A program made the position numbers and the translations under genes. Below, one piece after another: positions 1-5,276 of a stretch of DNA of 5,381 nucleotides. Origin of the DNA: Spirochaeta sp. Lineage in GTDB: Bacteria > Spirochaetota > Spirochaetia > UBA9216. Within the stretch, counting starts at the first letter, position 1. Every line of letters begins with the position of its first letter. The DNA is taken from positions 1 through 5,381 of the forward strand of contig DMKD01000238.1 in the NCBI GenBank assembly GCA_003454605.1. The letters are read 5' to 3'. The notes under the pieces were generated by a model. The model did no database searches. It had not been told where the DNA came from and saw only the letters and a list, made by a program, of their open reading frames with translations.

Positions 1-241
1 CGAGTGCATAAAAAGCAAGTTCGCGATGACCGGCGAGGTTACTCTTACCGGCCGCATACTTCCGATAGGCGGCCTGAAAGAAAAAACCCTTGCCGCCTAT
101 CGCAGCAAGATGACGGACGTGCTTCTCCCGGAGGGCAACCGTAAGGATTATGATGAGCTGCCGGGCGAGGTCCGCGGCGCACTTGAGTTCCATTTTGTAA
201 AAACCGCCGAAGAGGCGTTTGCTATCCTGTTTAAAGCGTAA
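1..241 (+). CDS. lon: Lon protease, C-terminal end of proteolytic domain (5' truncated by window)
   Basis: Lon is a cytoplasmic ATP-dependent serine protease that degrades damaged and regulatory proteins. Only its last 79 residues are here; the frame is open from base 2 and runs off the left edge, so the ATG at 26 is an internal Met and not a start. The conserved segment AMTGEVTLTG followed by LPIGGLKEK is diagnostic of Lon family S16. By alignment from memory with E. coli Lon, the second Lys of GGLKEK (bases 83-85) corresponds to the catalytic Lys722; the catalytic Ser lies upstream of the window. The usual LLPEGNRKDYDELP and FHFVKTAEEAF elements follow, and the protein ends normally shortly after them. 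GC is about 54% by hand count, higher than the genes downstream. No convincing terminator follows the TAA. Confidence 0.96.
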   Translation, partial: ECIKSKFAMTGEVTLTGRILPIGGLKEKTLAAYRSKMTDVLLPEGNRKDYDELPGEVRGALEFHFVKTAEEAFAILFKA

Positions 242-330
242 AACCTGAAGCGGCCTTTAATAATACGGTTACAAGAATGTATAGGAGCATAATACGCCTT
301 GTTTTATGTGCGCTACCGGATTATATTTAA

Positions 331-335
331 AGGAG
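331..335 (+). promoter_or_regulatory. Ribosome binding site that fixes the start of the coiled-coil gene
   Basis: AGGAG lies 7 bases before the ATG at 343 but only 1 base before the in-frame ATG at 337. The normal spacing favours 343 as the true start. Confidence 0.7.
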
Positions 336-342
336 AATGGAT

Positions 343-756
343 ATGCAGGTCATGGCCGAAGTGCTTGAAAATGAGTTCAGAAACGCTTTCGAGGTGAAGG
401 ATCCCGACTCCCTTCACAGGGGAATATCTATTCTCGTAGAAAGCATCCCCCAAAAAGAACAAAACAAGACTGAACACGATCACTTTCGTGAATCAATGCT
501 TAAGATGGACTCCAAGATGGAAGCAACCATTATAAAAATGGATGAAGGATTTAAACGGATGGACGAGCGCTTTAAAGCATCGGACCAAAGATTCGACGAC
601 GTGAATAAACGTTTCGATGATGTAAACAAACGTTTTGACGACGTGAATAAACGCTTCGACGACATGAGCCGCAGGTCCGACATGCAGATTCGTTTTATTA
701 CCGTTGGGTTTATTATGCTGACGGTGCTTATGTCTGTTTATCAGTTTTTAGCTTAA
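343..756 (+). CDS. Heptad-repeat coiled-coil protein with C-terminal membrane anchor (Bdr-like architecture)
   Basis: A 137-residue protein of unknown function. The start at 343 is chosen over 337 because of Shine-Dalgarno spacing. Residues 1-45 are mixed and acidic. From about residue 55 to 113 the chain falls into heptads with hydrophobic residues at regular places (MDEGFKR, MDERFKA, SDQRFDD), then three perfect copies of RFDDVNK and a fourth that drifts to RFDDMSR (residues 83-110). A long amphipathic coiled coil is expected. The last 20 residues (FITVGFIMLTV... to FLA) form one hydrophobic helix at the very C-terminus, so the protein is probably tail-anchored in the inner membrane with the coil in the cytoplasm. 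There is no signal peptide. Borrelia Bdr proteins have the same plan of repeats plus a C-terminal helix, but homology is not shown. It lies 19 bases before the next gene, which suggests co-transcription. It could equally be a DUF1640-like coiled-coil protein. Confidence 0.85.
   Translation: MQVMAEVLENEFRNAFEVKDPDSLHRGISILVESIPQKEQNKTEHDHFRESMLKMDSKMEATIIKMDEGFKRMDERFKASDQRFDDVNKRFDDVNKRFDDVNKRFDDMSRRSDMQIRFITVGFIMLTVLMSVYQFLA
589..672 (+). repeat. Four tandem 21-bp coding repeats (RFDDVNK heptad)
   Basis: Units lie at 589-609, 610-630, 631-651 and 652-672, each one heptad of the coiled coil. The first three encode identical peptides but use different codons (AGA or CGT for Arg, TTC or TTT for Phe, GAC or GAT for Asp, GTG or GTA for Val), and the fourth diverges at its last three codons. 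Identical protein with drifted codons suggests an older duplication kept by selection on the protein, not a very recent slippage event. Confidence 0.9.
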
Positions 757-775
757 TTCATAAACCAGGATGAGG

Positions 776-2131
776 ATGCCAACAAGTAACACAATTACAA
801 TTGAGAAGAATGGAAAGAAATACCTTGCAGTCTCTACAAATCTGAAAGCAAAATCCTTTAAGGGAATCAACACGTCAAAGATGAAAGCTGCCCCGGGTAA
901 AATCATCCGCGGCGGTCAGCTCAATGACTGGAAGATGGAGGGCTTAACAGAGATAGATGACATCATGTTTTTCTACGGTCCTCCTGTCAGCGGAAGGACA
1001 TTGAACAATTTTTCACCTGATGAAAACCTGATTTCAGAACTACTTGATGCATTCAAACTGCTGAACACAGCGGGTTTTCATACAGGACAGTTTTGTACAA
1101 GTTCCGTTTTCAGGCTTAATAACGGCGGGCTGCTGTTCTTCCCGACCGAGCTCATGGATTTTGTAAATAAAAGAGCAGCCGAAGACGAAATAATTAAAAC
1201 AATTCAACCATGGAATCATCATGCGCTGAAGGGAGAAGAGGCTCAGGCATTCACAATCGCAGCCTTAATTTATCAGATGATATGCGGCGCTCCTGCATTT
1301 CCCGATGAAATCAAGAAAAATGACTACCGATCACCCCTGTGTACAGAACCGGGGCTTCGCAGCGATCTGCTTGAATTGATTGATAAATCATTTGCAGGAA
1401 CCGGGACCCTGGACCATTGGCAGAAAATGCTTGGGATATTAAAAACTGAAGGTCGTCACAACAGGTCTCTGACTGAAAAAGAAAAATCTGAAATCTCTGC
1501 TTCTGCCGCAAAAAAAGAAATGCAACGCCAGAGGAAGGCAAAACTCAGTTTGTTTTTAACTAAAAACAGAACTAAGCTAGCGGTTTCGGCCTCTGTGACA
1601 GCAGTGATCCTTTTTATTTTAATTTCTACTCTGTCTCGGGTTCTTGCCCCGCCAGTCACCATCGGGATGGAGCAAAAAGAGGTAATTGAACTGTATTATA
1701 ACAGTTATAATGAACTCGACTTCGAAACTATGGAAGACTGCATTACAAAAAAAGCCGGAAAACCTGATCAAAATCAGGTAGTCTCTCTAACGGCAATCAC
1801 TAAGGTCCGCACAGCATATGAGGGGGCCTCGAACCTGTATGAAGCGGCAAGGTGGAAGAAAGACGGCATGCCTGAACTTGAACAGGGAACAATTCTATGG
1901 GGATTGAGTGAGCTCACAGTTGAAGAGTTATCAACACCGAATAGCTATTCCGCAAATTACGAAAGATGGAGTCTGGCTGAATCGGAGAATTCAAGCGAGG
2001 CATTACCTGAATTTGAAGAGATCAAAGATATCATTCACCTGTCAATTATTAAAAATTCCTGGAGAATAGACAGCCTTGAGCGAAAAATCACAATAAAACC
2101 ACATGTTACGGAGAATTATTCAGATGATTAG
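776..2131 (+). CDS. Transmembrane pseudokinase-like protein with extracytoplasmic NTF2-like domain
   Basis: A 451-residue protein with no assigned function. The ATG at 776 has AGGA at 767-770 with 5-base spacing; the in-frame ATG at 770 overlaps that site and is less likely. Residues 1-210 resemble a decayed Ser/Thr kinase fold. A hinge-like strand (IMFFYGPPVSGRTL, about 63-76) is followed by an alpha-E-like helix and HTG (102-104) where an active kinase has HRD, then LLFFP (119-123) where DFG is expected. Next come NHHALKGEEAQAFTIAALIY and CGAPAFP (to about 176), like the APE/subdomain IX region. The catalytic Asp residues and a clear ATP-binding Lys or Gly loop are absent, so catalysis is unlikely. 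A basic linker (about 232-266) leads to one membrane helix (about 268-291). Residues 296-451 form a soluble domain beginning MEQKEVIELYYNSYNELD, like an NTF2/SnoaL-type cone. With the basic linker on the inside, the kinase-like part is cytoplasmic and the NTF2-like part extracytoplasmic. It overlaps the next gene by 8 bases, so the two are probably translationally coupled. The kinase relationship rests on pattern resemblance only. Confidence 0.8.
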   Translation: MPTSNTITIEKNGKKYLAVSTNLKAKSFKGINTSKMKAAPGKIIRGGQLNDWKMEGLTEIDDIMFFYGPPVSGRTLNNFSPDENLISELLDAFKLLNTAGFHTGQFCTSSVFRLNNGGLLFFPTELMDFVNKRAAEDEIIKTIQPWNHHALKGEEAQAFTIAALIYQMICGAPAFPDEIKKNDYRSPLCTEPGLRSDLLELIDKSFAGTGTLDHWQKMLGILKTEGRHNRSLTEKEKSEISASAAKKEMQRQRKAKLSLFLTKNRTKLAVSASVTAVILFILISTLSRVLAPPVTIGMEQKEVIELYYNSYNELDFETMEDCITKKAGKPDQNQVVSLTAITKVRTAYEGASNLYEAARWKKDGMPELEQGTILWGLSELTVEELSTPNSYSANYERWSLAESENSSEALPEFEEIKDIIHLSIIKNSWRIDSLERKITIKPHVTENYSDD

Positions 2132-2900
2132 ATTCCTTATAAAAAAGTCCTTCTTTGATGCCTGGGATAACCTGCTAAGCCTTATCCTTATGAATCTCGG
2201 TTTCATTATCTGTATTGCACTCATGGTTATGCTGCCTGCAGCGGCTGGCTCAGGCTCTGCAGCAATCAGCGTCACACTTCTAATTCCGGGTCTTATAATT
2301 TCTCATCTATATGCCGGGGCAGTCTCGGTCCTCATGTATGACGTATCTGATTTCTGCTCTGCCAACTTCAGGATGCTCAAAGCAGGATTTGAAAAAACAT
2401 GGAAGGCTTCAATCATTCTCTCAGCCTTCAACAGCATAATAGCCGTTGTGACGACTATAGCCCTGCCCTTTTACCTCTCGATGGGAAGTACATTGGGCTT
2501 TGCAGGAGCCGTGATAATATTCTGGTTAATAGTATTCTGGCTGCTGTCGTCACAGTACTTCTTTCCGGTACTAATAAGAATGGACGGCAATATTCGAAAA
2601 AGCCTTAAAAAATCATTTTTAATCTGCCTGGACAATCCTTTTTATTCGCTCTTTGTTGCAATTCAGTCTGTCGTGATACTTATTATTTCATCAGTAACCG
2701 TTTTACTGATGCCGGGGATTTCCGCGGTTCTGCTGCTGCATCAGGACGCATTGAAACTGCGGCTATATAAATACGACTGGTTAGAAGAAAATCCAAACTC
2801 AGGCAAATCAAAAATCCCCTGGGATGTTCTTCATAAAGAAGATAATGAAAAACTTGGCCATCGTAGTTTTAAGGGAATGATTTTCCCCTGGAAAGATTAG
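2124..2900 (+). CDS. Multi-pass membrane protein, YesL/DUF624-like, with conserved-looking soluble tail
   Basis: A 258-residue integral membrane protein of unknown function. The start at 2124 is preferred: GGAG at 2110-2113 stands 10 bases before it, and a start at 2103 would put that site inside the gene. The N-terminus FFDAWDNLLSLILMNLGF resembles the opening of the YesL/DUF624 family, where an Asn-containing first helix is typical. Hydrophobic segments lie at about residues 17-40, 47-71, 96-116, 125-149 and 173-206, the last long enough for one or two helices, giving five or six membrane passes. The basic stretch IRKSLKKSF (about 157-165) lies between helices and should be cytoplasmic. The last 45 residues are soluble and charged and end RSFKGMIFPWKD, which looks like a short conserved docking tail. 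Its ATG lies within the end of the pseudokinase-like gene, so the two proteins are probably made together and may interact. Confidence 0.85.
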   Translation: MIRFLIKKSFFDAWDNLLSLILMNLGFIICIALMVMLPAAAGSGSAAISVTLLIPGLIISHLYAGAVSVLMYDVSDFCSANFRMLKAGFEKTWKASIILSAFNSIIAVVTTIALPFYLSMGSTLGFAGAVIIFWLIVFWLLSSQYFFPVLIRMDGNIRKSLKKSFLICLDNPFYSLFVAIQSVVILIISSVTVLLMPGISAVLLLHQDALKLRLYKYDWLEENPNSGKSKIPWDVLHKEDNEKLGHRSFKGMIFPWKD

Positions 2901-3025
2901 TCTGCCGTCCAGCAGTTCTAAGTTTGGTTGTAATTAATTAGCAATGTAGCCATTACAGCATATTCAATACTGTTGAGAGATGATTTTCACTGGCCTTTCA
3001 GCAGACTCAGCGGTATCTTTTACTA
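2901..3025. other. Intergenic region with no clear signal
   Basis: This 125-base gap separates the YesL-like gene from the secreted-protein gene. It is mostly AT-rich and contains no good terminator (only a 4-bp stem, CTGC with GCAG, near 2902-2915) and no well-spaced promoter pair. There is also no Shine-Dalgarno sequence before the ATG at 3026. It could hold an unrecognised promoter for the following gene. Confidence 0.4.
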
Positions 3026-3436
3026 ATGAAACGAAGAATAATTTCATTATTAATGATAATAGGCTTTGCCGCAGTACTTTCCGCTGAAACAATAATAGTT
3101 ACCTCTGAAGACTCAGCAGCTAAGCTCAACCTCGATTATACCCATGTAACAAAAGTGAAGGCGATTAAAAATCCCGAGGGTTGGCGCTTCGACGTCAGCC
3201 TGCTTCATGAAGATACGGGATGGAATCACTATGCAAATCTATGGATAGTAGTTGATGCCGATACTGAAGAAGAGTACGGCAGGCGGATACTTGCCCACCC
3301 CCATGTTAACGAACAGCCATTCACCCGGAGCCAGTCAGGTATTGGGATTCCCGAATCGGTTGAGGCCGTCATTGTGAAGGCAGCCTGTAATATTCACGGA
3401 TTCGGCGGAACAGAGCTGTTAGTCGAATTGAAGTAA
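3026..3436 (+). CDS. Small secreted protein with HPH/EQPFTR and HGFGG motifs (conserved hypothetical)
   Basis: A 136-residue exported protein of unknown function. It has a standard Sec signal peptide: KRR, a hydrophobic core (IISLLMIIGFAAVL), and a likely signal peptidase I cut after VLSA at residue 20. There is no lipobox. The mature part is about 116 residues and rich in beta-type sequence. Distinctive blocks are GWNHYANLW (about 65-73), HPHVNEQPFTR (91-101) and NIHGFGG (122-128). I recall proteins with very similar blocks, always uncharacterised, in other Gram-negative bacteria, so it is probably a real conserved family. The His-rich blocks could bind a metal, but this is a guess. There is a single Cys in the mature chain (121). 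The ATG has no visible Shine-Dalgarno sequence, which is unusual beside its neighbours, but the signal peptide starts exactly there. Confidence 0.88.
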   Translation: MKRRIISLLMIIGFAAVLSAETIIVTSEDSAAKLNLDYTHVTKVKAIKNPEGWRFDVSLLHEDTGWNHYANLWIVVDADTEEEYGRRILAHPHVNEQPFTRSQSGIGIPESVEAVIVKAACNIHGFGGTELLVELK

Positions 3437-3470
3437 GTGAACCGATACCCCCTTTAAATCTCCCAAATTT

Positions 3471-3489
3471 TTCGGGAATTTCTCCCGAA
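3471..3489 (+). terminator. Weak terminator-like hairpin after the secreted-protein gene
   Basis: TTCGGGA and TCCCGAA form a perfect 7-bp stem with a 5-base loop. The nearest T run (3500-3504) begins 10 bases after the stem, further than in a classic intrinsic terminator. It may be a weak terminator or a 3'-end stabiliser for the upstream transcript. Confidence 0.4.
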
Positions 3490-3509
3490 TTAATCGTGCT
3501 TTTTCCTGA

Positions 3510-3539
3510 TTGACGACAATAGACATTAACCTTCATAAT
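3510..3539 (+). promoter_or_regulatory. Probable sigma70-type promoter for the lipoprotein genes
   Basis: TTGACG (3510-3515) and CATAAT (3534-3539) each match the -35 and -10 consensus at 5 of 6 positions, with an 18-base spacer in AT-rich DNA. Transcription would begin near 3546, leaving a leader of about 97 bases before the first lipoprotein gene. It lies just after a terminator-like hairpin, as expected at a boundary between transcription units. Confidence 0.55.
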
Positions 3540-3642
3540 AAAACATTAAAAAATGATCCAATTTAAAAAAGTGTTATTTAAACAATCAGAGAGACCCAAG
3601 ATGAGCCTTCCTGATCAATGTCAGTAAAAAAGTGAGGATATT

Positions 3643-3852
3643 ATGAAAAAAATACTGTTGGTAGTGGTTATTGCAGCAGCCTTTTTCAGCTGCACAGACA
3701 CAGGTGCTTATGATCCGAATGATGGAAATACCGCAGCAGCGACGCAAATATTTGACTTGAATGCACGACCGGTAGGAAACAATACGGATATTATAGATAC
3801 ACTAAGCTCATTTGAATCTACAGAGGTCGAAGCTTTCTTTCCAGGAAAATGA
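3643..3852 (+). CDS. Small lipoprotein, 69 residues
   Basis: A tiny predicted lipoprotein of unknown function. The start has GAGG (3634-3637) with 5-base spacing. The signal peptide MKKILLVVVIAAAFFSC ends in a relaxed lipobox (FFSC), so Cys17 would be lipidated and the mature protein would be only 53 residues. The mature chain is acidic, starts TDTGAYDPNDGN and has no recognisable domain. At this size it could be a membrane-attached accessory peptide or the remnant of a longer lipoprotein, but the frame is intact and has its own ribosome binding site. It lies 24 bases before the next lipoprotein gene, so the two are probably one transcript. Confidence 0.75.
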   Translation: MKKILLVVVIAAAFFSCTDTGAYDPNDGNTAAATQIFDLNARPVGNNTDIIDTLSSFESTEVEAFFPGK

Positions 3853-3866
3853 TTTTGTTTTAAAGT

Positions 3867-3870
3867 GGAG
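3867..3870 (+). promoter_or_regulatory. Ribosome binding site that fixes the start of the larger lipoprotein
   Basis: GGAG stands 6 bases before the ATG at 3877. An in-frame GTG at 3865 overlaps this site and would add four residues before the signal peptide, so it is rejected as the start. Confidence 0.75.
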
Positions 3871-3876
3871 ATAAAT

Positions 3877-4770
3877 ATGAAAAAACCATTATTTATTTTA
3901 ATGTGCATTGTTGCAGCTGCCTTATTTGTCGGTTGTGAAAACCTCTCTTGGACAGACTTTTTCGACAGCAACAATAATACTCAAAACACCCAGTCTACGA
4001 CAAGAAATATTGATGTCGAGCTCCGTTCAAGCGTCGAGTCTTCCGTTTCCCGCACAGCAGTCGCCCAGGGGGATGAGCTTGCAATGTGGTTCAGATCATC
4101 CGATATCGAGTTCTGGTCTACCGAGCTTGCCGGAGGGTATACTGAACTGGTGTCTGATTTATACAGTAGTGAATCGGATGAAGCTGATAAAATATCTGTC
4201 AGCATAAACCTTCCTGATGTTTATGAAACATTTAAATTTCTACCAGGCTTGGATCATGAGGTACAAGATGCCAGCGCAAGTTTCGCGAGCACTGTATATG
4301 ACATTATCAGAATCGATATTGGATCTGGAGGATTCAGTTTCGAACACAATGAAAATCATGTTTCTGTACGTAACACAATTACAGGTGAGTCTGACGGAAT
4401 TAATGGCAACTCTATTTTTCTTATTAGCAGCACAATGCTTGATGCCCCTTATTATGTACCGCGTACAGTTTTTTACAATACAAAAGAAGAGCTAATCGCA
4501 TCCGGACGCAGCGAATGGTTAGCTGAGTTTATTTCAGCCTCATCAAATAATATCGATATGGACGGTGCACTGTTTATTCCTTTCAACGGAATAGATCTGA
4601 GCGGCGACATATCTGTTGTAACCGTTTTCTTTGAATGGGACATAGAAGGAGCCTTCGATGACGCCGATAACGACGGCAATTACGAAATGGACAATCGATA
4701 CAACGGAACATGTTTCAACTTTGATGTGAGAGTTGAGACTGAATCTGTGAATCCTGAACAACCAGAGTAA
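3877..4770 (+). CDS. Acidic lipoprotein with EF-hand-like DxDxDG loop
   Basis: A 297-residue predicted lipoprotein of unknown function. The signal peptide MKKPLFILMCIVAAALFVGC ends in lipobox FVGC, with Cys20 as the lipidation site. A short Asn/Gln/Thr/Ser-rich linker (about residues 35-46) follows, as in many surface lipoproteins that hold a domain away from the membrane. The rest is strongly acidic and beta-rich, with alternating hydrophobic patterns such as ISVVTVFFEWDIEGAF near the C-terminus. At residues 262-267 it has DADNDG, the core of an EF-hand or dockerin-type calcium loop; position 12 is Asn instead of the usual Glu or Asp, so binding is uncertain. It ends in a short tail (ESVNPEQPE). 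It follows the 69-residue lipoprotein by 24 bases and probably shares its promoter near 3510. I do not recognise the family; a surface adhesin-like or structural role is possible but not shown. Confidence 0.82.
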   Translation: MKKPLFILMCIVAAALFVGCENLSWTDFFDSNNNTQNTQSTTRNIDVELRSSVESSVSRTAVAQGDELAMWFRSSDIEFWSTELAGGYTELVSDLYSSESDEADKISVSINLPDVYETFKFLPGLDHEVQDASASFASTVYDIIRIDIGSGGFSFEHNENHVSVRNTITGESDGINGNSIFLISSTMLDAPYYVPRTVFYNTKEELIASGRSEWLAEFISASSNNIDMDGALFIPFNGIDLSGDISVVTVFFEWDIEGAFDDADNDGNYEMDNRYNGTCFNFDVRVETESVNPEQPE

Positions 4771-4785
4771 TGAGCGAGATAAACA

Positions 4786-4805
4786 TTGGGAGACGAATAT
4801 CCCAA
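4786..4805 (+). other. Short hairpin between the lipoprotein gene and the next gene
   Basis: TTGGGA and TCCCAA form a perfect 6-bp stem with an 8-base loop, 15 bases after the lipoprotein stop. No T run follows, so it is not a standard terminator. It may stabilise the transcript end or be chance. Confidence 0.3.
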
Positions 4806-4842
4806 ATAAGTCTGATGAAATAATATTAAAACGGGATTAAAA

Positions 4843-5220
4843 ATGGCTGAAATACATGAAATATACAATACCAGACAAACTGAACCTGGAGTTAAAAGGA
4901 GGTGGTTTACTGATAGTGATTATTGGGATCTTTATATTTGGGAGGATCCCGGAGGGAATATGAATAGTTTTCAGCTCTGTTATAATCGGGGATATACTGA
5001 TGAGAAAGCACTCACCTGGAAAAAAACAGGAAATTATAGGCACAACTCCGTTAACTCAACAGCTTCCTGGGGGAAGGCGAAAACTGATGTTCTCAGTCAG
5101 AGAGAATCTTTAGATAATACCAAAATATATGATTCATTTCAGAGGGATAGTAAGGTTTTAGAAATTAAATATAGAGAATTCATCTTAAGAAAAATCCGCG
5201 AATATGAAAACCCTGCTTAA
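4843..5220 (+). CDS. Conserved hypothetical cytoplasmic protein (RRWF ... FQLCY ... ALTW motifs)
   Basis: A 125-residue protein with no signal peptide or membrane helix, so probably cytoplasmic. GGGA (4833-4836) stands 6 bases before the ATG, a modest ribosome binding site. The N-terminal half has regular blocks: KRRWF (18-22), DLYIWED (29-35), NSFQLCYNRG (41-50) and KALTWKK (55-61), followed by NYRHNSV (64-70). I recall small uncharacterised bacterial proteins with the same order RRWF, DLxVW, FQLCYD, ALTW, GFxHxxV, so this looks like a member of that family. The aromatic-rich pattern suggests a compact beta-sheet. The C-terminal part (about 96-121) is a charged helix. GC is only 35% by hand count over 4801-5220, well below the flanking genes, which suggests acquisition by transfer. 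No function can be assigned. Confidence 0.8.
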   Translation: MAEIHEIYNTRQTEPGVKRRWFTDSDYWDLYIWEDPGGNMNSFQLCYNRGYTDEKALTWKKTGNYRHNSVNSTASWGKAKTDVLSQRESLDNTKIYDSFQRDSKVLEIKYREFILRKIREYENPA

Positions 5221-5236
5221 ACAATATAGTTATTGT
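5221..5236. other. AT-rich inverted repeat after the conserved hypothetical gene
   Basis: ACAATA, a 4-base gap (TAGT) and TATTGT form a perfect 6-bp inverted repeat directly after the TAA. It could be a weak bidirectional transcript end between the two convergent genes, or a small operator. It has no GC content in the stem to speak of and no T run, so the call is tentative. Confidence 0.25.
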
Positions 5237-5276
5237 ATAAACCAGTAAAGGAGAAAGAGTGAAAGTTTTCCTGTTC

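Noticed and set aside
299..327. Promoter-like pair TTGTTT and TATATT with 17-base spacing
   Set aside because: Transcription would start near 334, inside the ribosome binding site of the coiled-coil gene, so a usable message is unlikely.
277..330. 17-codon open frame (MYRSIIRLVLCALPDYI) ending next to the ribosome binding site of the coiled-coil gene
   Set aside because: There is no Shine-Dalgarno sequence before it and nothing else supports translation.
480..683. Minus-strand 67-residue open frame
   Set aside because: It is the reverse image of the heptad repeats; the repeated peptide LFTSSKR is simply the antisense reading of RFDDVNK codons, and there is no ribosome binding site.
2899..3007. 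7-bp inverted repeat AGTCTGC and GCAGACT around the intergenic region
   Set aside because: The arms are short, do not extend and are 95 bases apart; chance is likely.
2901..3460. Integron gene-cassette idea for the secreted-protein gene, because it lacks a Shine-Dalgarno sequence
   Set aside because: No paired attC core sites (RYYYAAC and GTTRRRY) were found on either side of the gene.
3908..4495. Plus-strand open frames of 99 and 92 residues within the large lipoprotein gene
   Set aside because: They lie in another frame of a gene with an intact signal peptide, lipobox and ribosome binding site, and show no domain features.
4896..4904. AAGGAGGTG, a near-perfect Shine-Dalgarno sequence inside the conserved hypothetical gene
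   Set aside because: No in-frame start codon follows at a suitable distance; it is explained by the codons for Lys-Arg-Arg-Trp.
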